A stretch of 64,000 nucleotides of DNA from CAJQHT01 sp038123275 (GTDB lineage: Bacteria > Pseudomonadota > Alphaproteobacteria > Rickettsiales > UBA1997), in the NCBI GenBank assembly GCA_038123275.1, contig JAYORG010000002.1, forward strand, positions 1 to 64,000. The letters run 5' to 3'. The notes beneath the pieces are model-generated. The model did not search any database. It saw only the letters and a program-made list of their open reading frames with translations, and was not told where the DNA came from. Position numbers and translations under genes: made by a program. This document shows, one piece after another, positions 7,010 to 16,151 of the stretch; the first letter of the stretch is position 1, and every line of letters starts with the position of its first letter.

Positions 7010-7690
7010 TTAATAATCCCAAAGATTTTCTTTAAAGTTATTTTTAATAAACTCTTTATGTTTAGCGCTGTCATCTTCGCTTAGAGGGAAGTTGCGAGAG
7101 GGTATTTTGGTACGTTTTACCTTTTTAGTATCTATATTAGAAGTATTCTTATTAGATCTACTTTTAAACATTGAGAATTGACTACCACCATTTAATTCTA
7201 AATATACATCAGCTAGTAATTCTGCATCTAAAAGGGCGCCATGTTTAGTTCTTTTTGAGGCATCAACTCCAAATCTTTTGCATAAGGCATCTAGAGAGTT
7301 GGCAGCACCAGGAAATTTATCTCTTGCCATTTGCAGTGAGTCAATAACAACATGTCTTTCAATAATTTCTAAGTTACATTGACGTAATTCAAAATTAATA
7401 AATTTCATATCAAAAGCAGCATTATGAATTACCAGTTTGGAATCTTTGACAAAATCAACAAAGTCTGTAGCTATTTGAGAAAATTTTGGCTTATCTTGAA
7501 GAAATTCCTCAGAGATACCATGAATTTTGAAAGCAGTTTCTGGCATGTCTCTTTCAGGGTTAATATAGATATGATAGCTATTGCCGGTTCTAACTTTGTC
7601 AATTAATTCAACGCAGCCAATTTCAACAATTTTATGACCATCTCTTGGGTCTAATCCTGTTGTTTCTGTGTCCAGACAGATTTCTCTCAT
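7010..7690 (-). CDS. dnaQ: DNA polymerase III epsilon subunit (3'-5' exonuclease)
   Basis: DnaQ proofreads for the replicative polymerase. The 226-residue product begins with the ExoI motif 'CLDTETTGLDP' (Asp7, Glu9). ExoII follows ('VIHNAAFDMKFI', about residues 92-103), then ExoIII ('KHGALLDAELLADVYLEL'), whose His and Asp complete the DEDDh site. The tail carries a short C-terminal segment that in this family contacts the alpha subunit. The start overlaps the lpxA stop by 4 bp (ATGA), so translation is probably coupled in the fabZ-lpxA-dnaQ operon. Confidence 0.93.
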   Translation of the reverse strand: MREICLDTETTGLDPRDGHKIVEIGCVELIDKVRTGNSYHIYINPERDMPETAFKIHGISEEFLQDKPKFSQIATDFVDFVKDSKLVIHNAAFDMKFINFELRQCNLEIIERHVVIDSLQMARDKFPGAANSLDALCKRFGVDASKRTKHGALLDAELLADVYLELNGGSQFSMFKSRSNKNTSNIDTKKVKRTKIPSRNFPLSEDDSAKHKEFIKNNFKENLWDY

Positions 7691-8484
7691 GATTTTGGCT
7701 TTAAAATTGATCGTGAATTTTCAAGTTGTAAAAATTCAATAACATTTTGTGCTAATTCTTTATCTTTAAACTGAGTTTTTAGTTTAGAAATTGTAGTTTT
7801 TAGGTCAGTATCATCTTTATTTTCAAATAGGTCTTTATAAAAAGCCCTTAGGGAATGAATTTCGTCTCTTTTAAAATTTTGTCTTTTCAATCCGATAATA
7901 TTTAAGCCCGCTAATTTAGCTCTTTGTCCCATAACAACACCGTAAGGAATAACATCATGTTCAACACCACTCATGCCACCAATCATAGCATTATTTCCTA
8001 TCCTAACAAATTGATGTACAGCGCTGAGGCCACCAATAATAGCATGGTTTCCAACTTTAACATGACCAGCTAAAGTGGCATTATTAGCTAAAATTACATT
8101 ATTGCCAATTATACAATCATGTGCAATATGAGAAGCAACCATAAAGAGGCAATTATCACCAATTTTGGTTATTAAATTATCGTCTTTTGTTCCTGGATGA
8201 ATTGTAACATGTTCTCTAATTTTATTATTATCACCAATTACAATTTTAGATTTTTCACCGCCAAATTTTAAATCTTGTGGGTTTTGTCCAATAGATGCAA
8301 ATGGATAGATAGCATTATTTTTTCCAATAACAGTAAAGCCTTCAATGCTACAGTGCGATTTTATTACAGTATTATCGCCAATTTCAACATCGCTACCAAT
8401 TACACAAAAAGGACCAATTTCAACATTTTGCCCAATTTTGGCTTTGCTATCTATTGCGGCGCTTTTATGAATTTTATTTGTCAT
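7687..8484 (-). CDS. lpxA: UDP-N-acetylglucosamine acyltransferase LpxA
   Basis: LpxA performs the first step of lipid A synthesis, moving an acyl chain from ACP to UDP-GlcNAc in the cytoplasm. The 265 residues start 'IHKSAAIDSKAKIGQNVEIG', and the left-handed beta-helix hexapeptides run to about residue 190. The catalytic-type motif 'ASHIAHDCIIGNNVILANN' carries the expected His, followed by the helical C-terminal domain with 'GLKRQNFKRDEI'. The length is normal. It lies 3 bp after fabZ and overlaps dnaQ, so the organism makes lipopolysaccharide. Confidence 0.95.
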   Translation of the reverse strand: MTNKIHKSAAIDSKAKIGQNVEIGPFCVIGSDVEIGDNTVIKSHCSIEGFTVIGKNNAIYPFASIGQNPQDLKFGGEKSKIVIGDNNKIREHVTIHPGTKDDNLITKIGDNCLFMVASHIAHDCIIGNNVILANNATLAGHVKVGNHAIIGGLSAVHQFVRIGNNAMIGGMSGVEHDVIPYGVVMGQRAKLAGLNIIGLKRQNFKRDEIHSLRAFYKDLFENKDDTDLKTTISKLKTQFKDKELAQNVIEFLQLENSRSILKPKS

Positions 8485-8487
8485 TCT

Positions 8488-8949
8488 TTAAACGTCTTTT
8501 TTATCAACTATCATGGCACTAAAGTCAGCTTGTGTAACTTTTTTACCGTTAACAATTCCTGTTCCAGTAAATTTCCAAACTGCTCCACGGTTTTGTACAA
8601 CTTCAATATGCAATTCTAAAACATCACCAGGAACAACAGGTTTTCTAAATTTAACGTTATCAATAGACATAAAATAAACCAATTTTTCTTCTGGTTTAAA
8701 GTCAGATGACTTTACAACCATAATAGCAGAAGTTTGAGCCATAGCTTCAACAATTAAAACACCAGGCATAATTGGATGATCTGGAAAATGACCCATAAAA
8801 TGAGGTTCATTAAAAGTAACATTTTTAATGCCAACTACGCTTTTATTAGGTTCCATGGCAATTATTTTATCAACCAGAAGTATAGGATAGCGATGAGGAA
8901 TGCTTTTAATTATCTCTTCAATTTTGATATTTTGGAAATCTTTAGTCAT
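8488..8949 (-). CDS. fabZ: 3-hydroxyacyl-ACP dehydratase FabZ
   Basis: FabZ dehydrates beta-hydroxyacyl-ACP in fatty-acid elongation. The hot-dog fold core carries '[13 protein letters not shown]' and the active-site segment '[20 protein letters not shown]' (His and Glu). The frame opens at 9024, but I start at the ATG at 8949 (MTKDFQNIK...). This gives 153 residues, the usual FabZ length. The candidate promoter at 9029-9057 would also begin transcription near 9022, which excludes the longer start. It heads the fabZ-lpxA-dnaQ operon; the lpxD that often precedes fabZ is not here. Confidence 0.93.
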   Translation of the reverse strand: MTKDFQNIKIEEIIKSIPHRYPILLVDKIIAMEPNKSVVGIKNVTFNEPHFMGHFPDHPIMPGVLIVEAMAQTSAIMVVKSSDFKPEEKLVYFMSIDNVKFRKPVVPGDVLELHIEVVQNRGAVWKFTGTGIVNGKKVTQADFSAMIVDKKDV

Positions 8950-9028
8950 TTGCTTTATTAAAATTTTGTTAATTATGTAGCTTTTAGTTCGCCTTTTTAA
9001 GAATGGTTCGTAATAATTAAACAATTAA

Positions 9029-9057
9029 AGAGTAGGTAACCTAATCAATCAAGTCAA
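9029..9057 (-). promoter_or_regulatory. Promoter of fabZ-lpxA-dnaQ
   Basis: On the minus strand, TTGACT (complement of 9052-9057) is followed by a 17-bp spacer and TACTCT (complement of 9029-9034). The -35 is good and the -10 moderate. The predicted transcript starts near 9022, about 73 nt before the fabZ ATG. Confidence 0.45.
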
Positions 9058-9147
9058 AAATTAAAAAAAGATTGAATCAAATAAATAGATTTGGCAATAT
9101 TACAAATATTGCTAATTATTAAAGGTTATTAACCAAGTATTTTTTTA

Positions 9148-10040
9148 GTGAGTAGAAATAGCTATAATTTAAGTCACAAACCTAATTTAACTTTTGCTGA
9201 TATTATTAATTATTTAAGTTATGATGATTTAAAAAGGCTATTTTACGATGCAATTGCAAATAGTAAATTGAGTTTTTTACAAGAATTACTCCGATCAAAT
9301 TCCAATATAGATTGGGTTAAGTTTTGCAAAAAGAATAAGTCTGATATCATTAAGTTAGTAACAAATAATTATAATGAAGATATAGCAAAATGCCTAATAA
9401 TTAAGAGGTATAGATATATCAGGTATTATTATTGATGCTAGTGACTTAGACAAAAATACCCTTAAATTTTTGCTAGGAGAGGGGGTTCATGTCAAATCAC
9501 AAATAGTTTTTGATTCAAAAGAAGTTAAAAATTTTTATACACAAAAATCTTTATCAGAAAAAAAAGTCAATATTCTTCACATCAATATTTCCCAATTAAA
9601 TCAATCAATCATTGATGGTAATAATGATGATGAAATAGAAGATTTAAGATGTTTACTTCAATAAGAAAAAACATGAATTAGAAGAATTATTTTATGACAC
9701 TACTTTACATTTCCAAGGGCAATTTAGAAGGTTTTTGGTTGATAATATAGCTACAAGTTTTGCTATGCAGGTAAGGAATGGAATTAATTTTAATCAAGAA
9801 AAAGAAGTATTTCCAAATGTCTTAATCAATGTAATATTTGGTTATTGTGAGGTTTTAGAATTATTATCATCTATTACATATAGTGCTGATATTGTAGATT
9901 TACTAGACGCAAATAAAGTTCTTAAAGTAACCCAAAGTAGAGATACTAAGAATATTTCAGCATCACCATCCACTTTACCAAGTAATACCAAATCTAAAAA
10001 ATTTCTATTTAATAATTCAAAAGGAAATGTTAGGCTTTGA
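9148..10040 (+). pseudogene. Degraded ankyrin-like gene with two frameshifts
   Basis: Three consecutive fragments in successive frames form one protein of roughly 295 residues. Frame 1 runs from GTG 9148 and fails at 9435. The sequence resumes in frame 2 through 'GIDISGIIIDASDLDKNTLK' to a stop at 9664. It continues in frame 3 from about 9662 through 'KKHELEELFYDTTLHFQGQF' to the stop at 10040. The joins fall near 9400-9432 and 9660-9665. The first half has ankyrin-like strings ('LKRLFYDAIANSKLSFLQEL', 'LKFLLGEGVHV'). No insertion element is seen, so this is decay or a sequencing error in an AT-rich tract. Confidence 0.6.
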
Positions 10041-10043
10041 ATA

Positions 10044-10072
10044 TTGACTTTACTTAAATAATAAGTTAGTTT
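10044..10072 (+). promoter_or_regulatory. Candidate promoter of the pgk operon
   Basis: TTGACT (10044-10049), a 17-bp spacer and TAGTTT (10067-10072). The -35 is strong and the -10 weak. It lies 37 bp upstream of pgk. Confidence 0.35.
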
Positions 10073-10108
10073 TTAACTATCCAAAATTTTAATTTACTTC
10101 AATTATCT

Positions 10109-11317
10109 ATGAATTTTAATCGTCTAAAAGACTGTGTTGTTACTAATAAAAATATTTTATTAAGAGTTGATATTAACGTTCCACTAAAGGATGGTAATAT
10201 TGAGGACGACACTAGAATTAAAGCGGTCATTCCAACTATTAAATATCTAGTAGAAAATAAAGCAAAAGTAATTCTTATATCACATTTTGGCCGTCCAAAA
10301 GGGCAGGTAGTTCCTCAAATGTCTTTACAACCATTAGTTGCTAGACTTTCCAATCTAAGCGGTGTTGCCGTTAAGTTTGTTGATAATTGCATAGGAGAAG
10401 ACGTTAGAACAGCAATAGAAGAAACCAGCTATGGTGAAATAATATTATTAGAAAATTTACGTTTTTATAATGAAGAAACCAATGGTGATAACAATTTTGC
10501 TAAAGAGTTATCTGGTTTTGGAAATCTTTATGTAAATGATGCTTTTTCTTGCTGTCACAGAGCTCATGCTTCTATAACTGGCATTCCTAAACATCTAAAA
10601 TCTTGCGCTGGTCTTTTACTAGAAAGCGAATTAGATAATTTACAAAATCTAGTAGCAAATCCAACAAAGCCTTTAATGGCTATTATTGGTGGTTCTAAGG
10701 TTTCAACTAAAATTGATTTAATTAATTCATTAATTACAAAGGCCAACTCTATTGTTATTGGTGGAGGCATGGCTAATACTTTTCTTTTTGCTTTAGGTCA
10801 TAATATTGCTAAATCACTTTGCGAAAAGGAGTTAAAAGATACAGCTTTAGAAATTTTAGCTAAAGCTAAAGAAAATAATTGCGAGATTATTTTGCCAACA
10901 GATATCAGGGTTTGTAAAGAGTTAAAGGATAATTCTGTTGCCAGAAATATTTTATTAAATGAAATAGAGGAAGATGATATTATTGCTGATATTGGTCAAA
11001 ATTCAGCTCTTGCTTTAGCTAATAAATTAAGTCAGTATCAAACTTTAGTTTGGAATGGCCCACTTGGTGCTTTTGAGTTTAAGCCATTTGATAAAGCAAC
11101 TAATCTAATTGCTAAAAAAGTATCACAATTAACAGATGAAAAAAAATTAATTTCAGTTGCTGGTGGTGGTGATGTTGTTTGTGCTTTAAATAATATTCAT
11201 TTAGCTGATAAATTTACTTATATTTCAACTGCAGGAGGTGCTTTTTTAGAGTGGCTAGAGGGTAAATCTCTTCCTGGAATAGAGGCTATTTCTAATAATG
11301 ATAATATTTCTTCATAA
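10109..11317 (+). CDS. pgk: Phosphoglycerate kinase
   Basis: Pgk interconverts 1,3-bisphosphoglycerate and 3-phosphoglycerate with ADP/ATP. The 402 residues are of standard length. Visible signatures are 'LLRVDINVPLKDG' near the start, the substrate motifs 'SHFGRPKG' and 'LENLRFYNEE', the hinge segment 'AIIGGSKVSTKIDLI', and the nucleotide-binding 'WNGPLGAFE' and 'VAGGGDVVCAL'. The stop TAA overlaps the next start (TAATG), so a barrel protein is translationally linked to it. That is an unusual partner for a glycolytic gene. Confidence 0.97.
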   Translation: MNFNRLKDCVVTNKNILLRVDINVPLKDGNIEDDTRIKAVIPTIKYLVENKAKVILISHFGRPKGQVVPQMSLQPLVARLSNLSGVAVKFVDNCIGEDVRTAIEETSYGEIILLENLRFYNEETNGDNNFAKELSGFGNLYVNDAFSCCHRAHASITGIPKHLKSCAGLLLESELDNLQNLVANPTKPLMAIIGGSKVSTKIDLINSLITKANSIVIGGGMANTFLFALGHNIAKSLCEKELKDTALEILAKAKENNCEIILPTDIRVCKELKDNSVARNILLNEIEEDDIIADIGQNSALALANKLSQYQTLVWNGPLGAFEFKPFDKATNLIAKKVSQLTDEKKLISVAGGGDVVCALNNIHLADKFTYISTAGGAFLEWLEGKSLPGIEAISNNDNISS

Positions 11318-12426
11318 TGGGTAAAATAAAGTTAACAATCCTATTTGTTTTTATATCAAATGTTTTGGTTGGTAATGTTTTTGCCAAAGATAAAAAATTA
11401 ATTGAAGTTAAATCAATATTTGAAGTTCAATCTCAAGATGCTTTTGAATCCGACAACCAAAGCAACGAGTATGTAGACTCATTTGCTAGAAATGAAAATT
11501 ATATTAGAATTAATATTACCAACAACCTTAGATTAGACTCAGCTATTATTTTTGATAGAATAAATGCAGAGGATGCCAACGGTCAGGATAGATCTTTTGA
11601 TGGCGAAGGAATCTATACGGAAGAATTAAAATTAACCTTTGAAAAAGATAATTTTGAGGTTTTTGCTGGTAAATTTAACCCTAATTACGGAACTGCTTTT
11701 AATATTGGTAGAGGTATATGGTCTCACGAGTTGGCAAGAAATTATGAGCAAACAGAAAAACTAGGTTTTGGTAGTTCTTATGGTTTTAAAAAATCAGAAA
11801 TTCTAGGAAAAGTTAGAGTTGAAGCAAGTTTATTTCACAATGACGCAAAAGTTTTAGATGGCTCAACTATTTCACATAGATCTCCAAAGGTTGTCAGAAA
11901 TGACAGCACCCCAGGAAATAATAATGATCTTGGATCTTTTGTGTTTTCAATTAATGGTGAGGATCCTTTAATTTTTAAAAATTTAAAATATCATTTAGCT
12001 TATCTACATTTAAGAAATACTAGTAACGGTAGCGATAATAAAAACCAGACAGGTTTTGTAACTAATTTATCTTATATTTACGATTTAAATAAAGATATTA
12101 GTTTCGATTTATTATTAGAAACCTCCAAATTTAGCAATTTTAGCGGCATTAATACTTATGAAAGAGATATTCATAGCGCTAATATCATTACTAAAATAAA
12201 GGAAGATTTTAGAATTACTCTAGCATTTTCTGAGTTAGAAGATGAGTCGGTAGTTTTAAATGACACCGATACTACATCATTAGAATTTTCTTCAGGATAT
12301 TATTTTCCTCAAACTAGCATCTTAAAAAACTTTTCTATTGAAGCTGGATTAAGATCTTACAAAGACAGTAACAACATCAAGACAGAATCTGTAGGGGTTC
12401 TTACTAGATATATTTTAAATTTTTAA
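11317..12426 (+). CDS. Porin-like outer-membrane beta-barrel protein
   Basis: The 369 residues start with a signal peptide (cleavage likely after VFA in 'LVGNVFA|KDK'). A string of amphipathic strands follows, such as 'FEVFAGKFNPNYGTAFNIG' and 'SLEFSSGYYFPQTS', and the chain ends in an aromatic strand, 'VGVLTRYILNF' (C-terminal Phe). About 16 strands are plausible. It is a porin or channel candidate without a recognised substrate. It shares its first base with the pgk stop and ends directly before the next ATG. Confidence 0.7.
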   Translation: MGKIKLTILFVFISNVLVGNVFAKDKKLIEVKSIFEVQSQDAFESDNQSNEYVDSFARNENYIRINITNNLRLDSAIIFDRINAEDANGQDRSFDGEGIYTEELKLTFEKDNFEVFAGKFNPNYGTAFNIGRGIWSHELARNYEQTEKLGFGSSYGFKKSEILGKVRVEASLFHNDAKVLDGSTISHRSPKVVRNDSTPGNNNDLGSFVFSINGEDPLIFKNLKYHLAYLHLRNTSNGSDNKNQTGFVTNLSYIYDLNKDISFDLLLETSKFSNFSGINTYERDIHSANIITKIKEDFRITLAFSELEDESVVLNDTDTTSLEFSSGYYFPQTSILKNFSIEAGLRSYKDSNNIKTESVGVLTRYILNF

Positions 12427-13305
12427 ATGAAAATATTGAATATCTTCTTAGTTAAAATTTTATTTTTAGTTTTACTTTCAAAATCTCTCCTAGCTCAAAC
12501 TAGCCAAGTTAATATTTACGAAAAAGATGGTTGGCGTTATATTGAGTCCAATGGTATTACCAATCATGATACTGGTAATTTTCCAAATTCAGGAAATCCT
12601 CATTCAATTTCTACGCAAGATTATAAATATAAAGTGACATTAAATCCGCAATTTTCAGAAAAAATTACAAAATTACAAAGACAGCCTTTTGGAGTTGCTT
12701 TAAATGGAGTTCCTTTTGATCCAGCTACGGCAGAATTTTATAATAATGATCCAGATTCAGGTTTTAATGGTGAAGCTAAAGGTGGTTCTCGTAATTTAGG
12801 GCTAGATAACTCTAATGCTCATGTTCAGCCCAATGGCGCTTATCATTACCATGCTATTCCCTGGGGTTTAATAAAAGAATCTAATTCAAAAGATGATATA
12901 ACTCTTATTGGCTATGCGGCAGATGGTTTTCCAATCTACTATTCTAATCATCATCAATCAAGCTACAGACTAAAAAATGGCTACAGGCCTATTGCTGATA
13001 ATGCACCAACTGGAAGGTATGATGGAACATACACTCAAGATTATGAATATATTAAAGGCTATGGCAATTTAGATGAATGTAATGGTGTAAAATTATATAC
13101 CAAGAAATATCCAAACAAAATTTATGCTTATTTTGTAACTGAAGAATTTCCTTTTGTACCAAGATGTTTTAAAGGCACACCAGATTCAACTTTTGCTAGC
13201 CATCATAAAGGAGATAGAAGACCAAGAGGAGATAGAAGACCAAGAGGAGATAGAAGAGGTTTTCATCATCATGGAAGGCCACCGCCAATTCACCACGAAT
13301 TTTAA
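12427..13305 (+). CDS. Secreted YHYH-domain protein
   Basis: The start codon follows the previous stop without a gap. A signal peptide ends near 'SLLAQ'. The domain shows the naming motif 'PNGAYHYHAIPWGL' and 'LIGYAADGFPIYY', which define the YHYH family of extracytoplasmic proteins of unknown role; the His and Tyr may bind metal. The C-terminus carries a tandem 'GDRRPR' repeat and a His-rich end ('GFHHHGRPPPIHHEF'), also suggestive of metal binding. It forms the third gene of the pgk operon and is followed by a terminator. Confidence 0.8.
   Translation: MKILNIFLVKILFLVLLSKSLLAQTSQVNIYEKDGWRYIESNGITNHDTGNFPNSGNPHSISTQDYKYKVTLNPQFSEKITKLQRQPFGVALNGVPFDPATAEFYNNDPDSGFNGEAKGGSRNLGLDNSNAHVQPNGAYHYHAIPWGLIKESNSKDDITLIGYAADGFPIYYSNHHQSSYRLKNGYRPIADNAPTGRYDGTYTQDYEYIKGYGNLDECNGVKLYTKKYPNKIYAYFVTEEFPFVPRCFKGTPDSTFASHHKGDRRPRGDRRPRGDRRGFHHHGRPPPIHHEF
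13210..13257 (+). repeat. 18-bp tandem repeat coding for GDRRPR units
   Basis: The unit ggagatagaagaccaaga is present 2.7 times in frame within the YHYH protein gene. Copies are identical, implying recent slippage; copy number probably varies between strains. Confidence 0.8.
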
Positions 13306-13359
13306 GAGGCGTGGTGGTGACTCCCTCACTTAAATATTATATCACATTTATTAAGATAT

Positions 13360-13385
13360 AGCAAGTTAATTAACTTGCTCTTTTA
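13360..13385. terminator. Convergent terminator between the YHYH gene and argD
   Basis: A perfect 20-nt palindrome (13360-13379, AGCAAGTTAA and its complement) is followed by CTTTT on the plus strand. It sits between two convergent genes. Confidence 0.55.
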
Positions 13386-14561
13386 ACCTATTTTTAGCAA
13401 AGTTGCTCTTAATATATGAACTGCTTTTAATATTTCCTTCTTTTTTACTATCAAAGGCGGAATAAAGCGGATGGTATTATTAGCTGCTGGAATTGATAAA
13501 AGACCATAATTTTGCAATTCTTTTACTAGGTTTAAATTTTTATATTTCTTTTTTAATTCAACACCAACCATTAAGCCAATACCTCTAATATCTTTTATAG
13601 TATCAGGAAATTCTTCTTTAAGCATGTTGAGCTCATCTTTTAATAATTGGCCATTATTTTGAACATTCTTTAAAAATCCTGCTTTTAATACAATATCAAT
13701 AACTGTTTTAGTAACTTTCATAGCTAGAGGGTTGCCACCATATGTTGTGCCATGAGTTCCAGAATTCATGCCAGATGCTGCTTTTTTAGTAGCTAAGCAT
13801 GCACCAACTGGAAATCCTCCGCCAATTCCTTTAGCAGAAGCAATGATGTCAGGCTTTATACCATAATATTCATAAGCATAGAAGTGTCCTGTACGACCAA
13901 CTCCGCATTGCACTTCATCTAAGGCTAGTAGTAAGTCATTGTCATTTGCAAGTTTGCGTAAATCTTTCATAAATTGTTTATCAGCAGGAATAATTCCACC
14001 TTCACCTTGTATTGGTTCAATTAAGATACCGGCTGTTTTTTTGGTTATTAGCTTTTTAACAGAGTTAATTTCATTAAAATTGGCACTTTTAAAGCCCTCT
14101 AATTTTGGTCCAAAACCTTCTAGATATTGCTCATTATTAGAAGCTGAAATTGTAGCCATTGTGCGCCCGTGAAATGATCCTTTAAAGGTAATAATCTCAT
14201 ATCTATCTTTTTGTTTTTTATCATAAAAATATTTACGAATCATTTTAATTAAGCATTCGATTGCTTCAGCACCAGAATTGCAAAAGAAGGCATAATCAGC
14301 AAAGCTATTATCAGTCAAAACATTGGCTGATTCTTCTAATTCATTAATTTTATAAGCATTAGAGACATGCCATAATTTTCCAGCTTGTTTTCTTATTGCT
14401 TTTACTAATTTTGGATGACAATGTCCAAGTGTATTAACAGCAATTCCAGCACCAAAATCTAAATATTTTCTGCCATTATAATCAAAAATATATACTCCTC
14501 TACCTTTCTTAAAAGCTATATCAAGACGCTTATGTATTGGTAAAATGTGAGATTTTTCCAT
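13383..14561 (-). CDS. argD: Acetylornithine/succinyldiaminopimelate aminotransferase
   Basis: This class III PLP aminotransferase of 392 residues probably converts N-acetylglutamate semialdehyde to N-acetylornithine. Key strings are 'LDFGAGIAVNTLGHCHPKL', 'FCNSGAEAIECLIKM', 'ITFKGSFHGRTMATISAS', the PLP-phosphate and ring contacts in 'LALDEVQCGVGRTG', and the Schiff-base lysine in 'IASAKGIGGGFPVGA'. 'GTHGTTYGGNPLA' completes the fold. No other arginine or lysine genes are nearby, so the exact substrate is not fixed by context. Confidence 0.88.
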   Translation of the reverse strand: MEKSHILPIHKRLDIAFKKGRGVYIFDYNGRKYLDFGAGIAVNTLGHCHPKLVKAIRKQAGKLWHVSNAYKINELEESANVLTDNSFADYAFFCNSGAEAIECLIKMIRKYFYDKKQKDRYEIITFKGSFHGRTMATISASNNEQYLEGFGPKLEGFKSANFNEINSVKKLITKKTAGILIEPIQGEGGIIPADKQFMKDLRKLANDNDLLLALDEVQCGVGRTGHFYAYEYYGIKPDIIASAKGIGGGFPVGACLATKKAASGMNSGTHGTTYGGNPLAMKVTKTVIDIVLKAGFLKNVQNNGQLLKDELNMLKEEFPDTIKDIRGIGLMVGVELKKKYKNLNLVKELQNYGLLSIPAANNTIRFIPPLIVKKKEILKAVHILRATLLKIG

Positions 14562-14706
14562 TCTTTTTAATTCTAAAGTTAATTATTATTTGTAAATTAA
14601 GAGATCTTATTTAATATTGCGCTGTGAAAATTATCAAGATTTTAAACTTCAAATAATACCATTTACTAAAATTAATTAACTAATTTTAAATTAAACCACT
14701 AACTTA

Positions 14707-15384
14707 ATGATTAACTCACTTGTTAATAAGAAAAAGATTTTAAAAAATTTCTTAGATATTTGTACCTTAGATGGCTGGAATAATAAAAGCTTAGGAGATG
14801 CTGTAATTAAATCTGGTTTTAAATTAGAAGATCAAGAATTAATTTTTGATAACGGTATCCATAGCTTGATAGATTTTTTCATTGATCAAAACAATGAAAA
14901 AATGAGAAAAAAGGCCGCAAAAATAGATTTTACCAAATTAAGAGTTAGAGATAAAATTAAAGAATTAGTCAAGATAAGGCTTTTAATTGAAGAGGATAAT
15001 AAAAATGCTCTTCAATCTTTAATTACTATTTCAAAAGGTGAAAGAATTCCAAATTTGGCTAAAAATACTTATAAAGTTACAGATTTAATGTGGGAAATAA
15101 TTGGTGATAAGTCAACTGATTTTAATTTTTATACAAAGAGACTTATTCTATCAAAGGTACTTACTAGAACTACTCTTTGCTTTATTAATGATACTTCTAA
15201 AAATCATAAAAAAAGTTGGGATCTTTTAGATGATCAAATAGAAAAGGTCATGAAGCTTGGTGAAATTAAAATGAAGATGAAAAATTACATGGAAAAAATT
15301 CAAAGCTGTGCTAACAAAACCTCTAACTTAAAGAGTAATTTAAAAAAATTGCCTTTTATTAGGTTAATTAATCCCAATACATAA
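14707..15384 (+). CDS. COQ9-family protein (ubiquinone biosynthesis accessory)
   Basis: COQ9 proteins bind lipids and assist ubiquinone hydroxylation. The family occurs in mitochondria and alphaproteobacteria. The 225 residues have a TetR-like helical start ('ICTLDGWNNKSLGDAVIKSG') and the COQ9 signatures 'RDKIKELVKIRL' and 'DLMWEIIGDKSTDFNFYTKR', followed by 'ILSKVLTRTTLCFINDTS'. It lies 5 bp before cvpA in a plus-strand run that also contains fabG and trxB. Confidence 0.85.
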   Translation: MINSLVNKKKILKNFLDICTLDGWNNKSLGDAVIKSGFKLEDQELIFDNGIHSLIDFFIDQNNEKMRKKAAKIDFTKLRVRDKIKELVKIRLLIEEDNKNALQSLITISKGERIPNLAKNTYKVTDLMWEIIGDKSTDFNFYTKRLILSKVLTRTTLCFINDTSKNHKKSWDLLDDQIEKVMKLGEIKMKMKNYMEKIQSCANKTSNLKSNLKKLPFIRLINPNT

Positions 15385-15389
15385 ATTTA

Positions 15390-16124
15390 ATGTTTGATTT
15401 AATTTTTGTTTTAACAATATCAATATTATCCCTTTTATCCTTTATTAAAGGCTTTATGAAGTCTTTTTTCTCTCTTATAAATTGGATTTTAGCATCAATA
15501 ATTTCTTATTTTTTAACCCCAATTGTCGCTACAATCTTTTCACAAGATTATTCTTATATGGCACTTCATTTAGTTGTAAGTACGGTTTTGTTTGTAATAT
15601 CTTTGCTAATTTTATCAATTGTTACAGGGCAAATAACAAAAACTTTTTTAACTGTTATTCCAAAATCAGTAGATCAATCTTTAGGGTTTGCTTTTGGTTT
15701 TGCTAAAGGTTATTTTATTATTGCTTTGATATTTTCAATTGTAACAACAATTTATTCACAAGATATAGCTATTTTACCAAATAAAACCAAGTCTGTGTCA
15801 GTAGATGGTAAAGTAGGTCCATCTTGGTTGGCAGAGGCTAAAAGTTATAAAATATTAGAGTTAGGTGCTAATATGTGGCAGCCTATTATTGATAAAGTTA
15901 CCAATATGGTAACAGATCCAGAGGCAATAAAAAATATTTCTGGTAATATTCCAGATGAAGCAAGAGAAGAGCTAGAAAGAAAGTTAGAAGAAGTTGGAGG
16001 TGGTGACCTTAATAAGGTTAAAAAAATTCAAGATCTTTACAATAAAGTATATGATAAAGCAGGGAAGGGTTATCATAAAAAAGAAATTGAAAAAATGAAT
16101 CGCTTAATAGAGGCTATTGAGTAA
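15390..16124 (+). CDS. cvpA: CvpA-family membrane protein
   Basis: CvpA proteins are inner-membrane proteins linked to colicin V production and envelope stress. The 244 residues begin 'FDLIFVLTISILSLLSFIKG' and contain about four membrane spans (residues ~3-20, 28-48, 60-85, 100-122). 'SLINWILASIISYFLTP' and 'QSLGFAFGFAKGYFIIALIF' match the family. A hydrophilic C-terminal tail of about 100 residues is predicted to be helical. The length is somewhat above the E. coli protein, as is common in alphaproteobacteria. Confidence 0.85.
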   Translation: MFDLIFVLTISILSLLSFIKGFMKSFFSLINWILASIISYFLTPIVATIFSQDYSYMALHLVVSTVLFVISLLILSIVTGQITKTFLTVIPKSVDQSLGFAFGFAKGYFIIALIFSIVTTIYSQDIAILPNKTKSVSVDGKVGPSWLAEAKSYKILELGANMWQPIIDKVTNMVTDPEAIKNISGNIPDEAREELERKLEEVGGGDLNKVKKIQDLYNKVYDKAGKGYHKKEIEKMNRLIEAIE

Positions 16125-16151
16125 TAATATTAATAAATAAATTATAATTTC

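Noticed and set aside
13306..13330. GAGG...CCTC pairing directly after the YHYH gene as terminator
   Set aside because: The stem is only four base pairs with no U-tract; the palindrome at 13360 is a better candidate.
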